Assembly: GCA_963771015.1 (NCBI GenBank)
Contig: CAVYRN010000004.1
Span: forward strand, 62,001 to 126,000
From: CAVSJJ01 sp963771015
GTDB taxonomy: Bacteria > Actinomycetota > Actinomycetes > Actinomycetales > Dermatophilaceae
Direction of reading: 5' to 3'
DNA: 64,000 nucleotides
In this document: piece by piece, positions 52,002-60,960 of the stretch
Position numbering within the stretch: the stretch's first letter is position 1
Layout: each line of letters opens with the position of its first letter
Notes under the pieces: generated by a model
What the model was told of the DNA's origin: nothing
The model's input: the letters and a program-made list of their open reading frames with translations, nothing else
The model's database searches: none
Made by a program: the position numbers and the translations under genes

Positions 52002-52217
52002 TCAGCGCACGGTGTCGGAGGCAGGCTCCTCGTGGAGCCGGTTGCTCTCGTCGTGGATGTCGGCCACGTCCCGCAGCGCGGGGGCGTGCTGGCGGCCGTG
52101 GTGGGCGCAGAAGTGCAGCTCGCCGCCGGCATGGAGGCGGATGCGTACGTAGGCCTGGGCCCCGCAGCGGTCGCAGCGGTCCGCGGCGGTCAGGGCGGGT
52201 GCCACAGTGGCGTTCAC
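52002..52217 (-). CDS. DUF7455-type small zinc-ribbon-like protein
   Basis: 71 residues. CDRCGAQAYVRIRL and a second metal-binding turn LHFCAHHGRQHAPALR, the pattern of the short proteins encoded next to topoisomerase genes in actinobacteria. Probably binds zinc. Divergent from parE, and coupled to the DUF456 gene. Confidence 0.82.
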   Translation of the reverse strand: MNATVAPALTAADRCDRCGAQAYVRIRLHAGGELHFCAHHGRQHAPALRDVADIHDESNRLHEEPASDTVR

Positions 52218-52500
52218 GTCGGCCTCCTCGAAGCGTCAGGGCGGGCGATGAGAGCAACAGTCAAGCACGGCAATTGCTTCCCCGGGTGGAGGTGTCGGCA
52301 TGTGAGAGGTGTCATGTCGTGGTCATCCGCTGTGGTAGGGCGGGTGTGCGGGAGTGGGCGGGCGGTCACCGGGCCGGGGTTGCCGCCCGCCCGGTGCGCC
52401 TCGTCACCGGGGTCGGCGGGGGCGGTTAGCCTGGCCGCAGGCCGGTTCGCGCCGGCTCATCCCCTTCTACCCACCGACAGACCCGGAGAGCCACCCACCG
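52218..52500. other. Divergent intergenic region between DUF7455 and parE
   Basis: No gene is seen in these 283 bases. The left third is AT-richer and contains GCAATTGC (about 52270). GGGCGGGCGG (52356-52365) and CCGCCCGCCC (52383-52392) form a perfect 10-bp hairpin with a 17-base loop. A TAGCCT -10-like box at about 52428 and a small GCCGG/CCGGC hairpin follow, probably in the parE leader. Confidence 0.5.
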
Positions 52501-54660
52501 ATGACAGCCGCCCAGGCCGCCGCGGCGAAGAAGGCCGCGTCCAGCAAGTCCGCCACCGAGTACACCGCGCACCATCTCCAGGTGCTGGAGGGGCTCGAGG
52601 CGGTGCGCAAGCGGCCGGGCATGTACATCGGCTCGACCGATACCCGCGGCCTCATGCACTGCATGTGGGAGATCATCGACAACGCCGTCGACGAGGCGCT
52701 GGCCGGGGTGTGCGACCGGATCGACGTCATCCTCTATGCCGACGGCTCGGTCGAGGTCCGCGACAACGGCCGCGGCATACCCGTCGACATCGAGCCGCGC
52801 ACCGGCCTGACCGGCGTCGAGGTCGTCTTCACCAAGCTCCACGCCGGCGGTAAGTTCGGCGGTGGGTCCTACACCGCGTCGGGGGGGCTGCACGGCGTGG
52901 GTGCCTCCGTCGTCAACGCCCTGTCCTCGCGGCTCGACGTCGAGGTCGAACGTGCCGGCAAGATCTGGGCGATGAGCTTCCGGCGGGGTGAGCCGGGACA
53001 GTTCTCCGACATCGCCGGCGTGCGCGGCGCGAAGGACCCGGCGCACCCGTTCGCGCCGTTCGAGGGCGGCAGCGAGCTCGCCGTCGTCGGGAAGACCCGA
53101 CGGGGCGCCACCGGCACGCGGATCCGCTACTGGGCGGACGACCAGATCTTCCTCAAGGGCGCCGGCTTCGACATCGACGGGCTGCTGGCCCGGGCCCGGC
53201 AGACCTCCTTCCTCGTCCCGGGGCTCACCCTCGCCATCCGCGACGAGCGCGGCATCCCGGGCACCCCGGGCGCCGACGGGCCCCATGAGGAGGTGTTCCT
53301 CCACGACGGCGGTATCTCCGAGTTCTGCGAGTTCCTGGCCCCCGACCCCGCGGTCACCGACGTGTGGCGGCTGCAGGGCAGCGGAACCTTCCGTGAGACG
53401 GTCCCGGTCCTCGACGCCAAGGGGCACATGACGCCGACCGACGTCGAGCGCGAGTGCGGGGTCGACATCGCCGTCCGGTGGGGGACCGGCTACGACACGA
53501 AGGTCCAGTCCTTCGTCAACATCATCGCCACACCCAAGGGCGGCACCCACCTGGCCGGTTTCGACCAGGCGCTGCTCAAGGTCTTCCGCAAGCAGCTCGA
53601 GGCCAACGCCCGCCGGCTGAAGATCGGCAGCGACAAGGTGGACAAGGACGACATCCTCGCCGGCCTCACGGCCGTCGTCACGGTCCGCCTCGCCGAGCCG
53701 CAGTTCGAGGGTCAGACCAAGGAGGTGCTCGGCACGAACGCCGTCCGGGCCGTCGTCGCCAAGGTCGTCGAGGAGGGACTGACCTCGCACCTCACGTCGA
53801 CCAGGCGTGGCGAGAAACAGCAGGCGGCCCTCGTGCTCGAGAAGGTCGCCGCCGAGATGAAGTCGCGGATCAGCGCGCGGCTGCACAAGGAGACCCAGCG
53901 CCGCAAGACCGCCCTGGAGACCTCCTCGCTGCCGGCCAAGCTGGCCGACTGCCGCAGCGGCGACGTCGAGCGGACCGAGCTGTTCATCGTCGAGGGCGAC
54001 AGCGCGCTCGGTACGGCCAAGCTCGCCCGGAGCAGCGACTACCAGGCCCTGCTGCCGCTCCGCGGCAAGATCCTCAACGTCCAGAAGGCCTCGGTGACCG
54101 ACATGCTCAGCAACGCCGAGTGCGCCGCGATCATCCAGGTCATCGGCGCCGGGTCGGGACGCAGCTTCGACCCCGACGCCGTCCGCTACGGCAAGGTCAT
54201 CATCATGACCGACGCCGACGTCGACGGCGCCCACATCCGGACCCTGCTGCTCACCCTCTTCTTCCGCTACATGCGTCCGCTGGTGGAGGCGGGGAGGGTG
54301 TATGCCGCGGTCCCGCCGCTGCACCGCGTCGAGGTGGTCGGCCAGGGCTCCCGCAAGAGCGAGCTGATCTACACGTACTCCGAGGGCGAGATGCGGCAGC
54401 TCGTCGCCGGCCTGGGCAAGAAGGGGCGGAACGTCAAGCAGCCGATCCAGCGCTACAAGGGCCTGGGCGAGATGGACGCCGACCAGCTCGCGGAGACGAC
54501 GATGGACCCGCGGCGGCGGACCCTGCGCAAGGTCACCCTGCGCGACGCCGAGGCCGCCGGACGGGTGTTCGAGCTGCTCATGGGCAACGACGTCGCACCC
54601 CGCAAGGACTTCATCGTCGAGTCCGCGCACCACCTCGACGCCGAGCGCATCGACGCCTGA
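52501..54660 (+). CDS. parE: DNA topoisomerase IV subunit B (type IIA, GyrB/ParE)
   Basis: 719 residues. GHKL ATPase domain: DNAVDEALAG, DNGRGIPVDIEP, HAGGKFGGGSYTASGGLHGVGASVVNALS; transducer QTKEVLGT; TOPRIM with FIVEGDSALG and MTDADVDGAHIRTLL; C-terminal YKGLGEMDADQLAETTMDP. Decatenates daughter chromosomes together with ParC, whose C-terminus is encoded 8.4 kb downstream. The insert typical of some GyrB is absent. Convergent with the LacI gene (18-base gap holding a CGGCATAC octamer). Confidence 0.92.
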   Translation: MTAAQAAAAKKAASSKSATEYTAHHLQVLEGLEAVRKRPGMYIGSTDTRGLMHCMWEIIDNAVDEALAGVCDRIDVILYADGSVEVRDNGRGIPVDIEPRTGLTGVEVVFTKLHAGGKFGGGSYTASGGLHGVGASVVNALSSRLDVEVERAGKIWAMSFRRGEPGQFSDIAGVRGAKDPAHPFAPFEGGSELAVVGKTRRGATGTRIRYWADDQIFLKGAGFDIDGLLARARQTSFLVPGLTLAIRDERGIPGTPGADGPHEEVFLHDGGISEFCEFLAPDPAVTDVWRLQGSGTFRETVPVLDAKGHMTPTDVERECGVDIAVRWGTGYDTKVQSFVNIIATPKGGTHLAGFDQALLKVFRKQLEANARRLKIGSDKVDKDDILAGLTAVVTVRLAEPQFEGQTKEVLGTNAVRAVVAKVVEEGLTSHLTSTRRGEKQQAALVLEKVAAEMKSRISARLHKETQRRKTALETSSLPAKLADCRSGDVERTELFIVEGDSALGTAKLARSSDYQALLPLRGKILNVQKASVTDMLSNAECAAIIQVIGAGSGRSFDPDAVRYGKVIIMTDADVDGAHIRTLLLTLFFRYMRPLVEAGRVYAAVPPLHRVEVVGQGSRKSELIYTYSEGEMRQLVAGLGKKGRNVKQPIQRYKGLGEMDADQLAETTMDPRRRTLRKVTLRDAEAAGRVFELLMGNDVAPRKDFIVESAHHLDAERIDA

Positions 54661-54678
54661 GCGGCATACCCCGTCGGC

Positions 54679-55689
54679 TCAGCGGCCGGGCGGAGCGGTC
54701 GACTCGCGGACGACGAGCTCGACGGGCAGGAAGACGGTCCGCTCCTCGACCGGCTCGTGCTCGAGGAGGGCGCCGATGAGGAGCTCCGCCGCGCGCCGCC
54801 CCTGTGCCGTCACGTCCTGGCGGACGGTGGTCAGCCCGAGGACGCTCGACAGGGTGTAGTCGTCGACCCCGATGACCGACAGGTCCTCGGGCACCCGCAG
54901 GCCGAGCCGGCGGGCGGCCGCCATGACGCCGATGGCGATCTCGTCGGAGGCGGCCACCACGGCGGTCGGCGGGTCGGTCAGCCCGAGCAGCCGGACCGCG
55001 TCGACGGCGGCGGCCTCGGCGGTCCAGTCCGACGGGAGCACCCAGTCGGGCCGCACGGCGAGCCCGTGGCTGTCCATGGCCGCCCGGTACGACTGGAGCC
55101 GGGTCTTCGGGGTCTCGATATGGGCGACGTTCGTGGGCACCGCCCCGACGTAGGCGATCTTCGTATGACCGAGCCCGACGAGGTGCTCGGTCGCGATGCG
55201 CATGACGTCGGAGTCGTCGATCCGCACGCAGGGCCGGCCGGGCACGGGGGAGCCGACCGCGACGAGCGGCAGGTCGAGCCGGTTGACGAGGTCGACCTCC
55301 GCGGCCGTCATCGGGACGTTGAGGGTGATGACGCCGTCGACCCGCTTCCACAGCATGTTCTGGGTGAGTGGCATCCGCCGGTCGTACGTGTCGTCCTCGA
55401 GGTCGAAGAGGAGCACGTGGTGTCCGTGCGGTCGCAGCGCCTTCTCGATGGCGCTGACGAGGGTGGCGAAGAACCACCGGGTGAGGAACGGCGCGACGAC
55501 GGCGACGACGCGGGTCCGCCCGGAGGCGAGCGACGTCGCCGTCGGCGACGCCACGTAGTCCATCTCCTGAGCGACCTTGAGCACCCTGGCCCGGGTCTCC
55601 GGGCTCACCCGGTCCAGACCCCGAAGGGCGCGCGACACCGTGGCCACAGAGACCCCGGCGGCGCGCGCCACATCGGTGATGGTGCTCAA
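54679..55689 (-). CDS. LacI family transcriptional regulator
   Basis: 336 residues from a TTG start; the helix-turn-helix begins at once (TITDVARAAGVSVATVSRALRG), followed by the hinge TATSLASGRT and a periplasmic-binding-protein-like effector domain with VIGVDDYTLSSVLGLTTVRQD. Lies 25 bases downstream of the left sugar-ABC operon on the same strand. It probably controls that operon through the palindrome inside its promoter. The effector is likely a sugar. Confidence 0.94.
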   Translation of the reverse strand: MSTITDVARAAGVSVATVSRALRGLDRVSPETRARVLKVAQEMDYVASPTATSLASGRTRVVAVVAPFLTRWFFATLVSAIEKALRPHGHHVLLFDLEDDTYDRRMPLTQNMLWKRVDGVITLNVPMTAAEVDLVNRLDLPLVAVGSPVPGRPCVRIDDSDVMRIATEHLVGLGHTKIAYVGAVPTNVAHIETPKTRLQSYRAAMDSHGLAVRPDWVLPSDWTAEAAAVDAVRLLGLTDPPTAVVAASDEIAIGVMAAARRLGLRVPEDLSVIGVDDYTLSSVLGLTTVRQDVTAQGRRAAELLIGALLEHEPVEERTVFLPVELVVRESTAPPGR

Positions 55690-55714
55690 GATCGGCTCCT
55701 GGCGACCTGCTCGC

Positions 55715-56650
55715 TCACCCCTTCGTTCCGCCGGCCAGCAGGCCGCGCACGAAGTACCGCTGGAGGGAGAGGAAGACCGCGACCGGCAGAGCGATCGAGA
55801 TGAACGCCGCCGCGGACAGCAGGTACCACCGGTTGCCCAGCGTGCCGCTGATCTGGTTCAGCTCCATGGTGATCGGCGCCCGCTCGGGCGAGCCGCCCAG
55901 CATCGTCAGCGAGACGAGCAGGTCGTTCCACACCCAGAGGAACTGGAAGATGCCGAACGCCGCCAACGCGGGGGTGATGAGCGGGAGGAGCACCCGGAAG
56001 AAGATCCGGATGTGTCCTGCCCCGTCGACGCGCGCAGCCTCGAGCAGGGAGGCCGGGATCTCCTTCATGAAGTTGTGCAGGAGATAGACGGCCAGCGGAA
56101 GCGCGAATGCCGTGTGTGAGAGCCACAGTGAATAGTAGGACCCGCCGAGCCCGGTCTTCTGGAAGATGTTGGCCAGCGGGAGCAGGGCGATCTGCAACGG
56201 CACGATCTGCAGCGCGAAGACGCCGACGAAGAGCGAGTTGCGGAACGGGAAGTCGATCCACGCGAACGCGTACGCCGCCAGCGAGGCGAGCAGGAGCGGC
56301 AGCAGCACGGCGGGGATGACGATGACGATGGAGTTGACGAAGAAGTCCGACATCGGCGTCGAGTTCGCGCCGCCACCGTTGAACGCCTGGGCGTAGTTGT
56401 CCAGGGTGAAGCCCGAGGGGAACCCCTTCCACCAGCCGGAGGTCTGGATGTCCCCCTGCTTGCGGAACGAGGTGACGAGCAGGCCCAGCGTCGGGGCCGT
56501 CCAGGCCAGCGCCATGATGACGGCGAAGGCGGATGCCCACGGGGAGGTGATCGCCCGTGCGGCGTTGCCGGCGGAGGACTTCTTGGTGCGTTTCGTCGTC
56601 TCCGGGATGTCGGTGTCGACGGGGGGAGTCGTGGGGGCGCTGGTGCTCAT
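55715..56650 (-). CDS. Carbohydrate ABC transporter permease, MalG/AglG type (left system)
   Basis: 311 residues. Six membrane helices after an N-terminal cytosolic tail. The EAA loop reads EAARVDGAGHIRIFFRVLLPLITPA, and the C-terminus LSLQRYFVRGLLAGGTKG is the usual MalG ending. Start overlaps the preceding permease stop (TGATG). It forms the channel with the next gene's product; the ATPase subunit is not encoded here and is probably a shared MsiK-type protein. Confidence 0.94.
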   Translation of the reverse strand: MSTSAPTTPPVDTDIPETTKRTKKSSAGNAARAITSPWASAFAVIMALAWTAPTLGLLVTSFRKQGDIQTSGWWKGFPSGFTLDNYAQAFNGGGANSTPMSDFFVNSIVIVIPAVLLPLLLASLAAYAFAWIDFPFRNSLFVGVFALQIVPLQIALLPLANIFQKTGLGGSYYSLWLSHTAFALPLAVYLLHNFMKEIPASLLEAARVDGAGHIRIFFRVLLPLITPALAAFGIFQFLWVWNDLLVSLTMLGGSPERAPITMELNQISGTLGNRWYLLSAAAFISIALPVAVFLSLQRYFVRGLLAGGTKG

Positions 56651-57678
56651 CAGGCATCCTTTCGCATCTGCACGACGTTGAAGATGATGATGGGCAGCAC
56701 GAGCACGAAGATGACGATGGCGATGGCCGCGCCGAGCCCGGGTTGCTGAGTGACGAAGGACCGTCGGTAGAACTCGTTCGCGAGGACCGAGTCGTGCAGT
56801 GTGCCGCCGTCGGCGGCCTGGACGATGTCGAACGCCTTGAGGGTGGCGATGCCGACCGTCGTCATCACCACGATGATCGAGGTGCGGATGCTCGGCAGGG
56901 TGACGAAGCGGAACATCTGGATCCCGCCCACGCCGTCGAGCTTCGCGGCCTCGATGATGTCGTCGGGGATCGCCTTGATCGCCGCGGACAGGACGGTCAT
57001 GGCGAAACCGGCCTGGATCCAGATCATGATGACGATGAGGGCGAAGGTGTTCCACGGGAATGCGCCGAGGAAGTTGAACGGGGGGAGGCCGAACACACCG
57101 AGGCCGGCGTTGAGGGTGCCGATCTGCTCGGCCCCGGGGGAGCCGTTGAAGTAGTAGACGAACTTCCAGATCAGGGTGGCGCCGACCATCGAGATCGCCA
57201 TCGGCAGGAAGATGAGCGACTTGGCGGCCGCCTCCCCCTTCGCGCGGTCCACGAGGATGGCGTAGAGCAGGCCGAGCCCGGTGGCGAAAAGCGGGACGAG
57301 GACGACCCAGAAGAGGGTGTTGCGGAAGACCTCGGGCAGGCCTGGCGTCGTCCAGAGCTTCGTGAAGTTGTCGAAGCCGACGAACTTCGCCTTCGAGGTC
57401 CCGATGCCGAAGTTGAGATCGAAGAACTTGCCACTGTAGAAGGAGCGGCGGATGGTCAGGATGGCCGGGTAGAGCAGGCCGAGCGCGATGAACAGGATGG
57501 TCGGTCCGACGAACGTGGCCGCCTGGACCTTCTCGCCGAGCCGCCCCTTGAAGAGCGCGGCCACGCCCAGGATGGCGATGAACACCAGGCCGAAGATCAG
57601 GATTCCGATGACCAGCGTGGTGAGCTTGTCGAGGACGCTGGGGTTGTTGACGGCGAGGACGATCGGTGTTGCGAGCAC
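56650..57678 (-). CDS. Carbohydrate ABC transporter permease, MalF/AglF type (left system)
   Basis: 342 residues from GTG 57678 (GGGAGG five bases upstream; GTG 57684 is an alternative). About eight hydrophobic helices, including extra N-terminal ones. EAA loop: EAAKLDGVGGIQMFRFVTLPSIRTS. Lies 89 bases after the binding-protein gene, behind a strong hairpin, and is translationally coupled to the MalG-type gene. Confidence 0.93.
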   Translation of the reverse strand: MLATPIVLAVNNPSVLDKLTTLVIGILIFGLVFIAILGVAALFKGRLGEKVQAATFVGPTILFIALGLLYPAILTIRRSFYSGKFFDLNFGIGTSKAKFVGFDNFTKLWTTPGLPEVFRNTLFWVVLVPLFATGLGLLYAILVDRAKGEAAAKSLIFLPMAISMVGATLIWKFVYYFNGSPGAEQIGTLNAGLGVFGLPPFNFLGAFPWNTFALIVIMIWIQAGFAMTVLSAAIKAIPDDIIEAAKLDGVGGIQMFRFVTLPSIRTSIIVVMTTVGIATLKAFDIVQAADGGTLHDSVLANEFYRRSFVTQQPGLGAAIAIVIFVLVLPIIIFNVVQMRKDA

Positions 57679-57699
57679 TTCCACCTCCCAAGATGAGGG

Positions 57700-57736
57700 T
57701 GCCGGTGGGCGGAGCGGATCGCCCCGCCCACCGGCA
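57700..57736 (-). other. Intercistronic hairpin between binding-protein and permease genes (left operon)
   Basis: TGCCGGTGGGCGG (57700-57712) and CCGCCCACCGGCA (57724-57736) form a perfect 13-bp stem with an 11-base loop. It lies 31 bases past the binding-protein stop and just before the permease ribosome site. Such elements commonly stabilise or partly end the mRNA so that more binding protein than permease is made. No T-run. Confidence 0.65.
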
Positions 57737-57767
57737 AGAGCTGCTCAGGCCGTCAGGCCTGCAGCGG

Positions 57768-59141
57768 TCAGCTGGTCGGCCAGGACTGCTCGATGTTGTC
57801 GAGGGTCGTCTGGTCGTCCTGCCCGTTGATCCAGTTGGTCATCTCGGTCCAGAACGAACCGGCACCCACGGCGCTCGGCATCAGGTCGGATGCGTCGAAC
57901 CGGAAGACGGTCGCCGGGTCCTGAAGGATCTGCGCCGACAGCTGGTCGATCGGGGACACGAGGTTGTTGACGTCGAGGCCCTTGTTGGCGCTGACCCAGC
58001 CACCGTTCGTCGTGGCCTTGGCCTTGTTGTTGGCCCAGTCCGGGGAGGCGAGGTAGGTCTGGAAGGCCTTGACCTCGGGAGCGTCGCGGAACGCGAGCAC
58101 GAACTCGCCGCCACCCTCGACGGGCTTGGTGTCGTTCATCGACGGCTCGTAGAACGCCCAGACGTCACCGTCCGGGGCGACCTTGGTGCCCTTGGGCCAG
58201 TTCGCCGCGTAGAAGGACGCCTGCTGGTGCATGTAGCACTTGCCGTCGACGATCGGCTGGCCGCCGTCCTGGAACGTCGTCGTCGCGATGGACCTGACGT
58301 CGCCGAAGCCGCCGTTGACGTACTTCGGGTCCTTCCAGATGGCCGCGACCTTGCCGAGCGCCGCGACGACCTTGGGGTCGTTGAACGGGATCTCGTGCTT
58401 GAGCCACTGGTCGTAGACGTCGGCACCGTTGACGCGAAGCATGAGCTCCTCGAGCCAGTCGGTCGCCGGCCAGCCGGTGGCAGTGCCCGAACCGATGCCG
58501 GCGCACCACGGCTTGACGGCGCCACTCGGGTTGTCAGCGGCGATCTTCGCGGTGAGGGTCATGAGGTCGTCCCACGTCTTGGGGACCTCGTAGCCCTTGG
58601 CGGCGAACGCCTTGGGCGAGTACCACACGAAGGACTTGACGTTGGCGCCGAGCGGGGCGGCGTAGAACGTGTCGTTGACCGTGCCGTAGCCCTTCCAGTC
58701 GGCCCCGAAGTACTGGTCGACCTCGTCGGCCACGCTCTTGGGAGCGGCGACGGCCGTGCCGGTCTCGACCATGGTCTGGAGCAGGCCGGGCTGCGGGATG
58801 TAGGCGATGTCCGGCAGGTTGCCCGTCTGGGCGCGCTGCGGGAGGTTCTTCTCGAAGTCCTTGTCACCCTCGTACTTGACGGTGATGCCGGTGCAGTCCT
58901 CGAACGGCTTGTAGGACGCCTTGTGCGACGCGTCCTCCGGGGTGACGATCGAGGTGTAGAGCGTCACGGTCTTGCCCGTCAGCTCGGTCTTCAGGTCACA
59001 CCACTTGGTGTAGTCGGTGTTGTCCACACTTGCTGCGCCGGAGCTACCGGAGCTGCTGGAACCGCATGCCGCTGTCACGAGTGACAACGCGGCGATGCCC
59101 GCGAATGCCGCAACCGCGCGGCGCTTCGACTTCAGGGCCAT
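57768..59141 (-). CDS. Sugar ABC transporter substrate-binding lipoprotein (left system, AglE-like)
   Basis: 457 residues from ATG 59141 (GGAGG upstream). Lipoprotein signal ALSLVTAACGSS, with the lipidated Cys near residue 26. Family-1 binding protein of the alpha-glucoside type: LPDIAYIPQPGLLQTMVETG, GIGSGTATGWPATDWLEE, TTFQDGGQPIVDGKCYMHQQASFY and VEGGGEFVLAF. Four Cys (WCDLK, FEDCTG, KPWCAG, DGKCYM) may form disulfides. The same four are present in the right-hand paralogue, so the two systems share ancestry. The sugar is inferred, not proven. Confidence 0.92.
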   Translation of the reverse strand: MALKSKRRAVAAFAGIAALSLVTAACGSSSSGSSGAASVDNTDYTKWCDLKTELTGKTVTLYTSIVTPEDASHKASYKPFEDCTGITVKYEGDKDFEKNLPQRAQTGNLPDIAYIPQPGLLQTMVETGTAVAAPKSVADEVDQYFGADWKGYGTVNDTFYAAPLGANVKSFVWYSPKAFAAKGYEVPKTWDDLMTLTAKIAADNPSGAVKPWCAGIGSGTATGWPATDWLEELMLRVNGADVYDQWLKHEIPFNDPKVVAALGKVAAIWKDPKYVNGGFGDVRSIATTTFQDGGQPIVDGKCYMHQQASFYAANWPKGTKVAPDGDVWAFYEPSMNDTKPVEGGGEFVLAFRDAPEVKAFQTYLASPDWANNKAKATTNGGWVSANKGLDVNNLVSPIDQLSAQILQDPATVFRFDASDLMPSAVGAGSFWTEMTNWINGQDDQTTLDNIEQSWPTS

Positions 59142-59205
59142 GAGCCCGCCTCCATTTCCTGGTACTGCGTCGAGACGGCGCCTCGACGGCGAGGGAACGT
59201 CTCTC

Positions 59206-59234
59206 ACCGTAAAAGCGCTTACGCGTTCTGGCAA
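59206..59234 (-). promoter_or_regulatory. Promoter with embedded LacI-type operator (left sugar operon)
   Basis: On the minus strand TTGCCA (59229-59234) and TACGGT (59206-59211) are separated by exactly 17 bases. The spacer is filled by GTAAGCGCTTTTAC (59209-59222), centred on the perfect palindrome AAGCGCTT typical of LacI-family sites. Repressor binding would block RNA polymerase. The start codon is 65 bases downstream. Confidence 0.72.
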
Positions 59235-59255
59235 TGGCCTGGCTCCGGGCGCGCC

Positions 59256-59271
59256 GTAACGATTCCGTAAC
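59256..59271. promoter_or_regulatory. Direct repeat GTAAC-N6-GTAAC
   Basis: GTAACGATTCCGTAAC contains two identical GTAAC units with an 11-base period, one helical turn. This layout is like the boxes of OmpR-family regulators such as MtrA, GlnR or PhoP. It lies 22 bases upstream of the -35 of the left sugar operon. Function is inference. Confidence 0.4.
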
Positions 59272-59543
59272 GCGACCGTCGCGGAACCGCAAAGTCCGCC
59301 GGGCGAGCTCGCGCGGGCACGTGCGAGGGGCGACCGATAGGGCCGGACCCCGGCTCCCGTGACGATCGCATGACGAAGCGCGGCGCCTTCGTTGCGGAAC
59401 GGCGTCCGGTTCGTGACGGAACGGCCGTCGCCGCCGTGAGCGTGCCTGATCCGGACGTACGGTCACGGCAATCGGACGACCCTCGAGCGCGGTCCGGCCT
59501 GCTTCGGTGCCGGCCAGCAGCTCGAGGCCAGGAAAGGAGCACC

Positions 59544-60905
59544 ATGAAGAGAAGCGGACTGCTCACCTATGCAGCCGCCGGCGTCGCGCTTGCCACCCTC
59601 TCCGGATGCGCGAGCAGCTCGAGCACCGGGGCGGCGGCCACCGCCGCTCCGACGCTGACCGGTAGCTGTGCCCAGTACCAGCCCTACGCCGGGCACAGCG
59701 GATCCACGGTGACGATCTTCGGGTCGATCCTCAGCCCGGAGTCCGACTCCCTCAACAAGTCCTGGGCCGAGTTCTCGTCGTGCACGGGCATCAAGATCCA
59801 GTACAACGGCTCCAACACCTTCGAGTCCGACCTTCCTGTCAAGGTCAACGGCGGAAACGCGCCCAACCTTGCGATCATCCCGCAGCCCGGGCTCCTGCAG
59901 CAGATGGTGGCGACCGGGACCGTCAAGAAGCCGCCGGCCGGGACGGTGGCCAACGAGGCCAACTGGAACTCCGCGTGGAAGAGCTACGGCTCGGTCAACG
60001 GCACGTTCTACGCCGCTCCGATGAGCGCGAACATGAAGACGCTCGTGTGGTACTCGCCGTCGTACTTCAAGGCACACAACTACACGGTTCCGACGACGTG
60101 GACGGACCTCATGGCCCTGTCGGCCAAGATGGCGTCGAACATGAGCGGGGCCGCCAAGCCGTGGTGCGGCGGCATCGGCTCCGGCACCGCGAGCGGGTGG
60201 CCGGCGACCGACTGGCTCGAGGAGACCGTCCTCGGCACCTACGGCGGCCAGGTCTATGACGACTGGATCAGCCACAAGGTCACGTTCTCCGACCCGAAGA
60301 TCGAGGCCGCGATGAAGACCGTGGCCGGCTGGATGCAGAACCCGGCATGGGTCAACGGAGGGTTCGGTGGCGTCAAGACGATCGCCACGACGACCTTCCA
60401 GAACGCCGGTCTCCCGATTCTCAGCGGCAAGTGCGGGATGCTCCAGCAGGCCTCCTTCTACGAGGCACAGTGGCCGAAGGGCACCAAGGTCGCTCCGGAC
60501 GGCGACGTGTTCGCGTTCAAGCTCCCCGCGGTCAACCCGTCCATCACGAACCCGGTGGAGGGTGGCGGCGAGTTCGTCACGGCGTTCTCCAGCGACCCGG
60601 CCACGCAGGCCGTGCAGAACTACCTGTCGAGCCCGGAGTGGGCGGACAGCCGGATCAAGGTCGCCCCGGGCTGGGTGTCGGCCAACGAGAAGGTCGACCA
60701 GAGCCTGTACACGGACCCGATCGACCAGCTCTCGGCGAAGTACCTGGCCGACCCGACCGCCACCTTCCGGTTCGACGCCTCCGACGCCATGCCCGCCGCC
60801 GTCGGCGCGGGCGCGGAGTGGAAGGCGATGGTCGACTGGTTCGGCAGCGGCAAGTCGATCGCGGACGTGGCCAAGGAGATCGACGCCGCCTGGCCCACCA
60901 GCTAG
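59544..60905 (+). CDS. Sugar ABC transporter substrate-binding lipoprotein (right system, AglE-like)
   Basis: 453 residues; AGGAAAGGAG upstream of ATG. Lipobox LATLSGCASS gives Cys22, followed by a Ser/Thr/Ala linker. Motifs parallel those of the left protein: APNLAIIPQPGLLQQMVATG, GIGSGTASGWPATDWLEE, TTFQNAGLPILSGKCGMLQQASFY, GTKVAPDGDVFAF and VEGGGEFVTAF. Paralogy with the left protein is clear, but many pocket-side residues differ, so the ligand may differ. First gene of the rightward operon. Confidence 0.92.
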   Translation: MKRSGLLTYAAAGVALATLSGCASSSSTGAAATAAPTLTGSCAQYQPYAGHSGSTVTIFGSILSPESDSLNKSWAEFSSCTGIKIQYNGSNTFESDLPVKVNGGNAPNLAIIPQPGLLQQMVATGTVKKPPAGTVANEANWNSAWKSYGSVNGTFYAAPMSANMKTLVWYSPSYFKAHNYTVPTTWTDLMALSAKMASNMSGAAKPWCGGIGSGTASGWPATDWLEETVLGTYGGQVYDDWISHKVTFSDPKIEAAMKTVAGWMQNPAWVNGGFGGVKTIATTTFQNAGLPILSGKCGMLQQASFYEAQWPKGTKVAPDGDVFAFKLPAVNPSITNPVEGGGEFVTAFSSDPATQAVQNYLSSPEWADSRIKVAPGWVSANEKVDQSLYTDPIDQLSAKYLADPTATFRFDASDAMPAAVGAGAEWKAMVDWFGSGKSIADVAKEIDAAWPTS

Positions 60906-60917
60906 GCGGGTCCGGCG

Positions 60918-60944
60918 GACCCGGGACCTGACGGGTCCCGGGTC
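60918..60944 (+). other. Intercistronic hairpin 1 (right operon)
   Basis: GACCCGGGACC (60918-60928) pairs perfectly with GGTCCCGGGTC (60934-60944) around a 5-base loop, beginning 13 bases after the binding-protein stop. It occupies the same place as the hairpin of the left operon. Partial terminator or mRNA stabiliser. Confidence 0.65.
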
Positions 60945-60960
60945 GGGGGGCCGGGCACCG

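Larger units (their letters stand above)
59142..59543. other. Divergent intergenic region between the two sugar-import operons
   Basis: 402 bases without a convincing gene. The left part holds the promoter and LacI-type operator of the leftward operon. A direct repeat GTAAC-N6-GTAAC follows, then about 250 GC-rich bases with an imperfect CGAAG/CTTCG inverted repeat near 59375-59392. The right edge has the AGGAAAGGAG ribosome site of the rightward operon. I see no clear promoter for the rightward operon. Confidence 0.6.
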
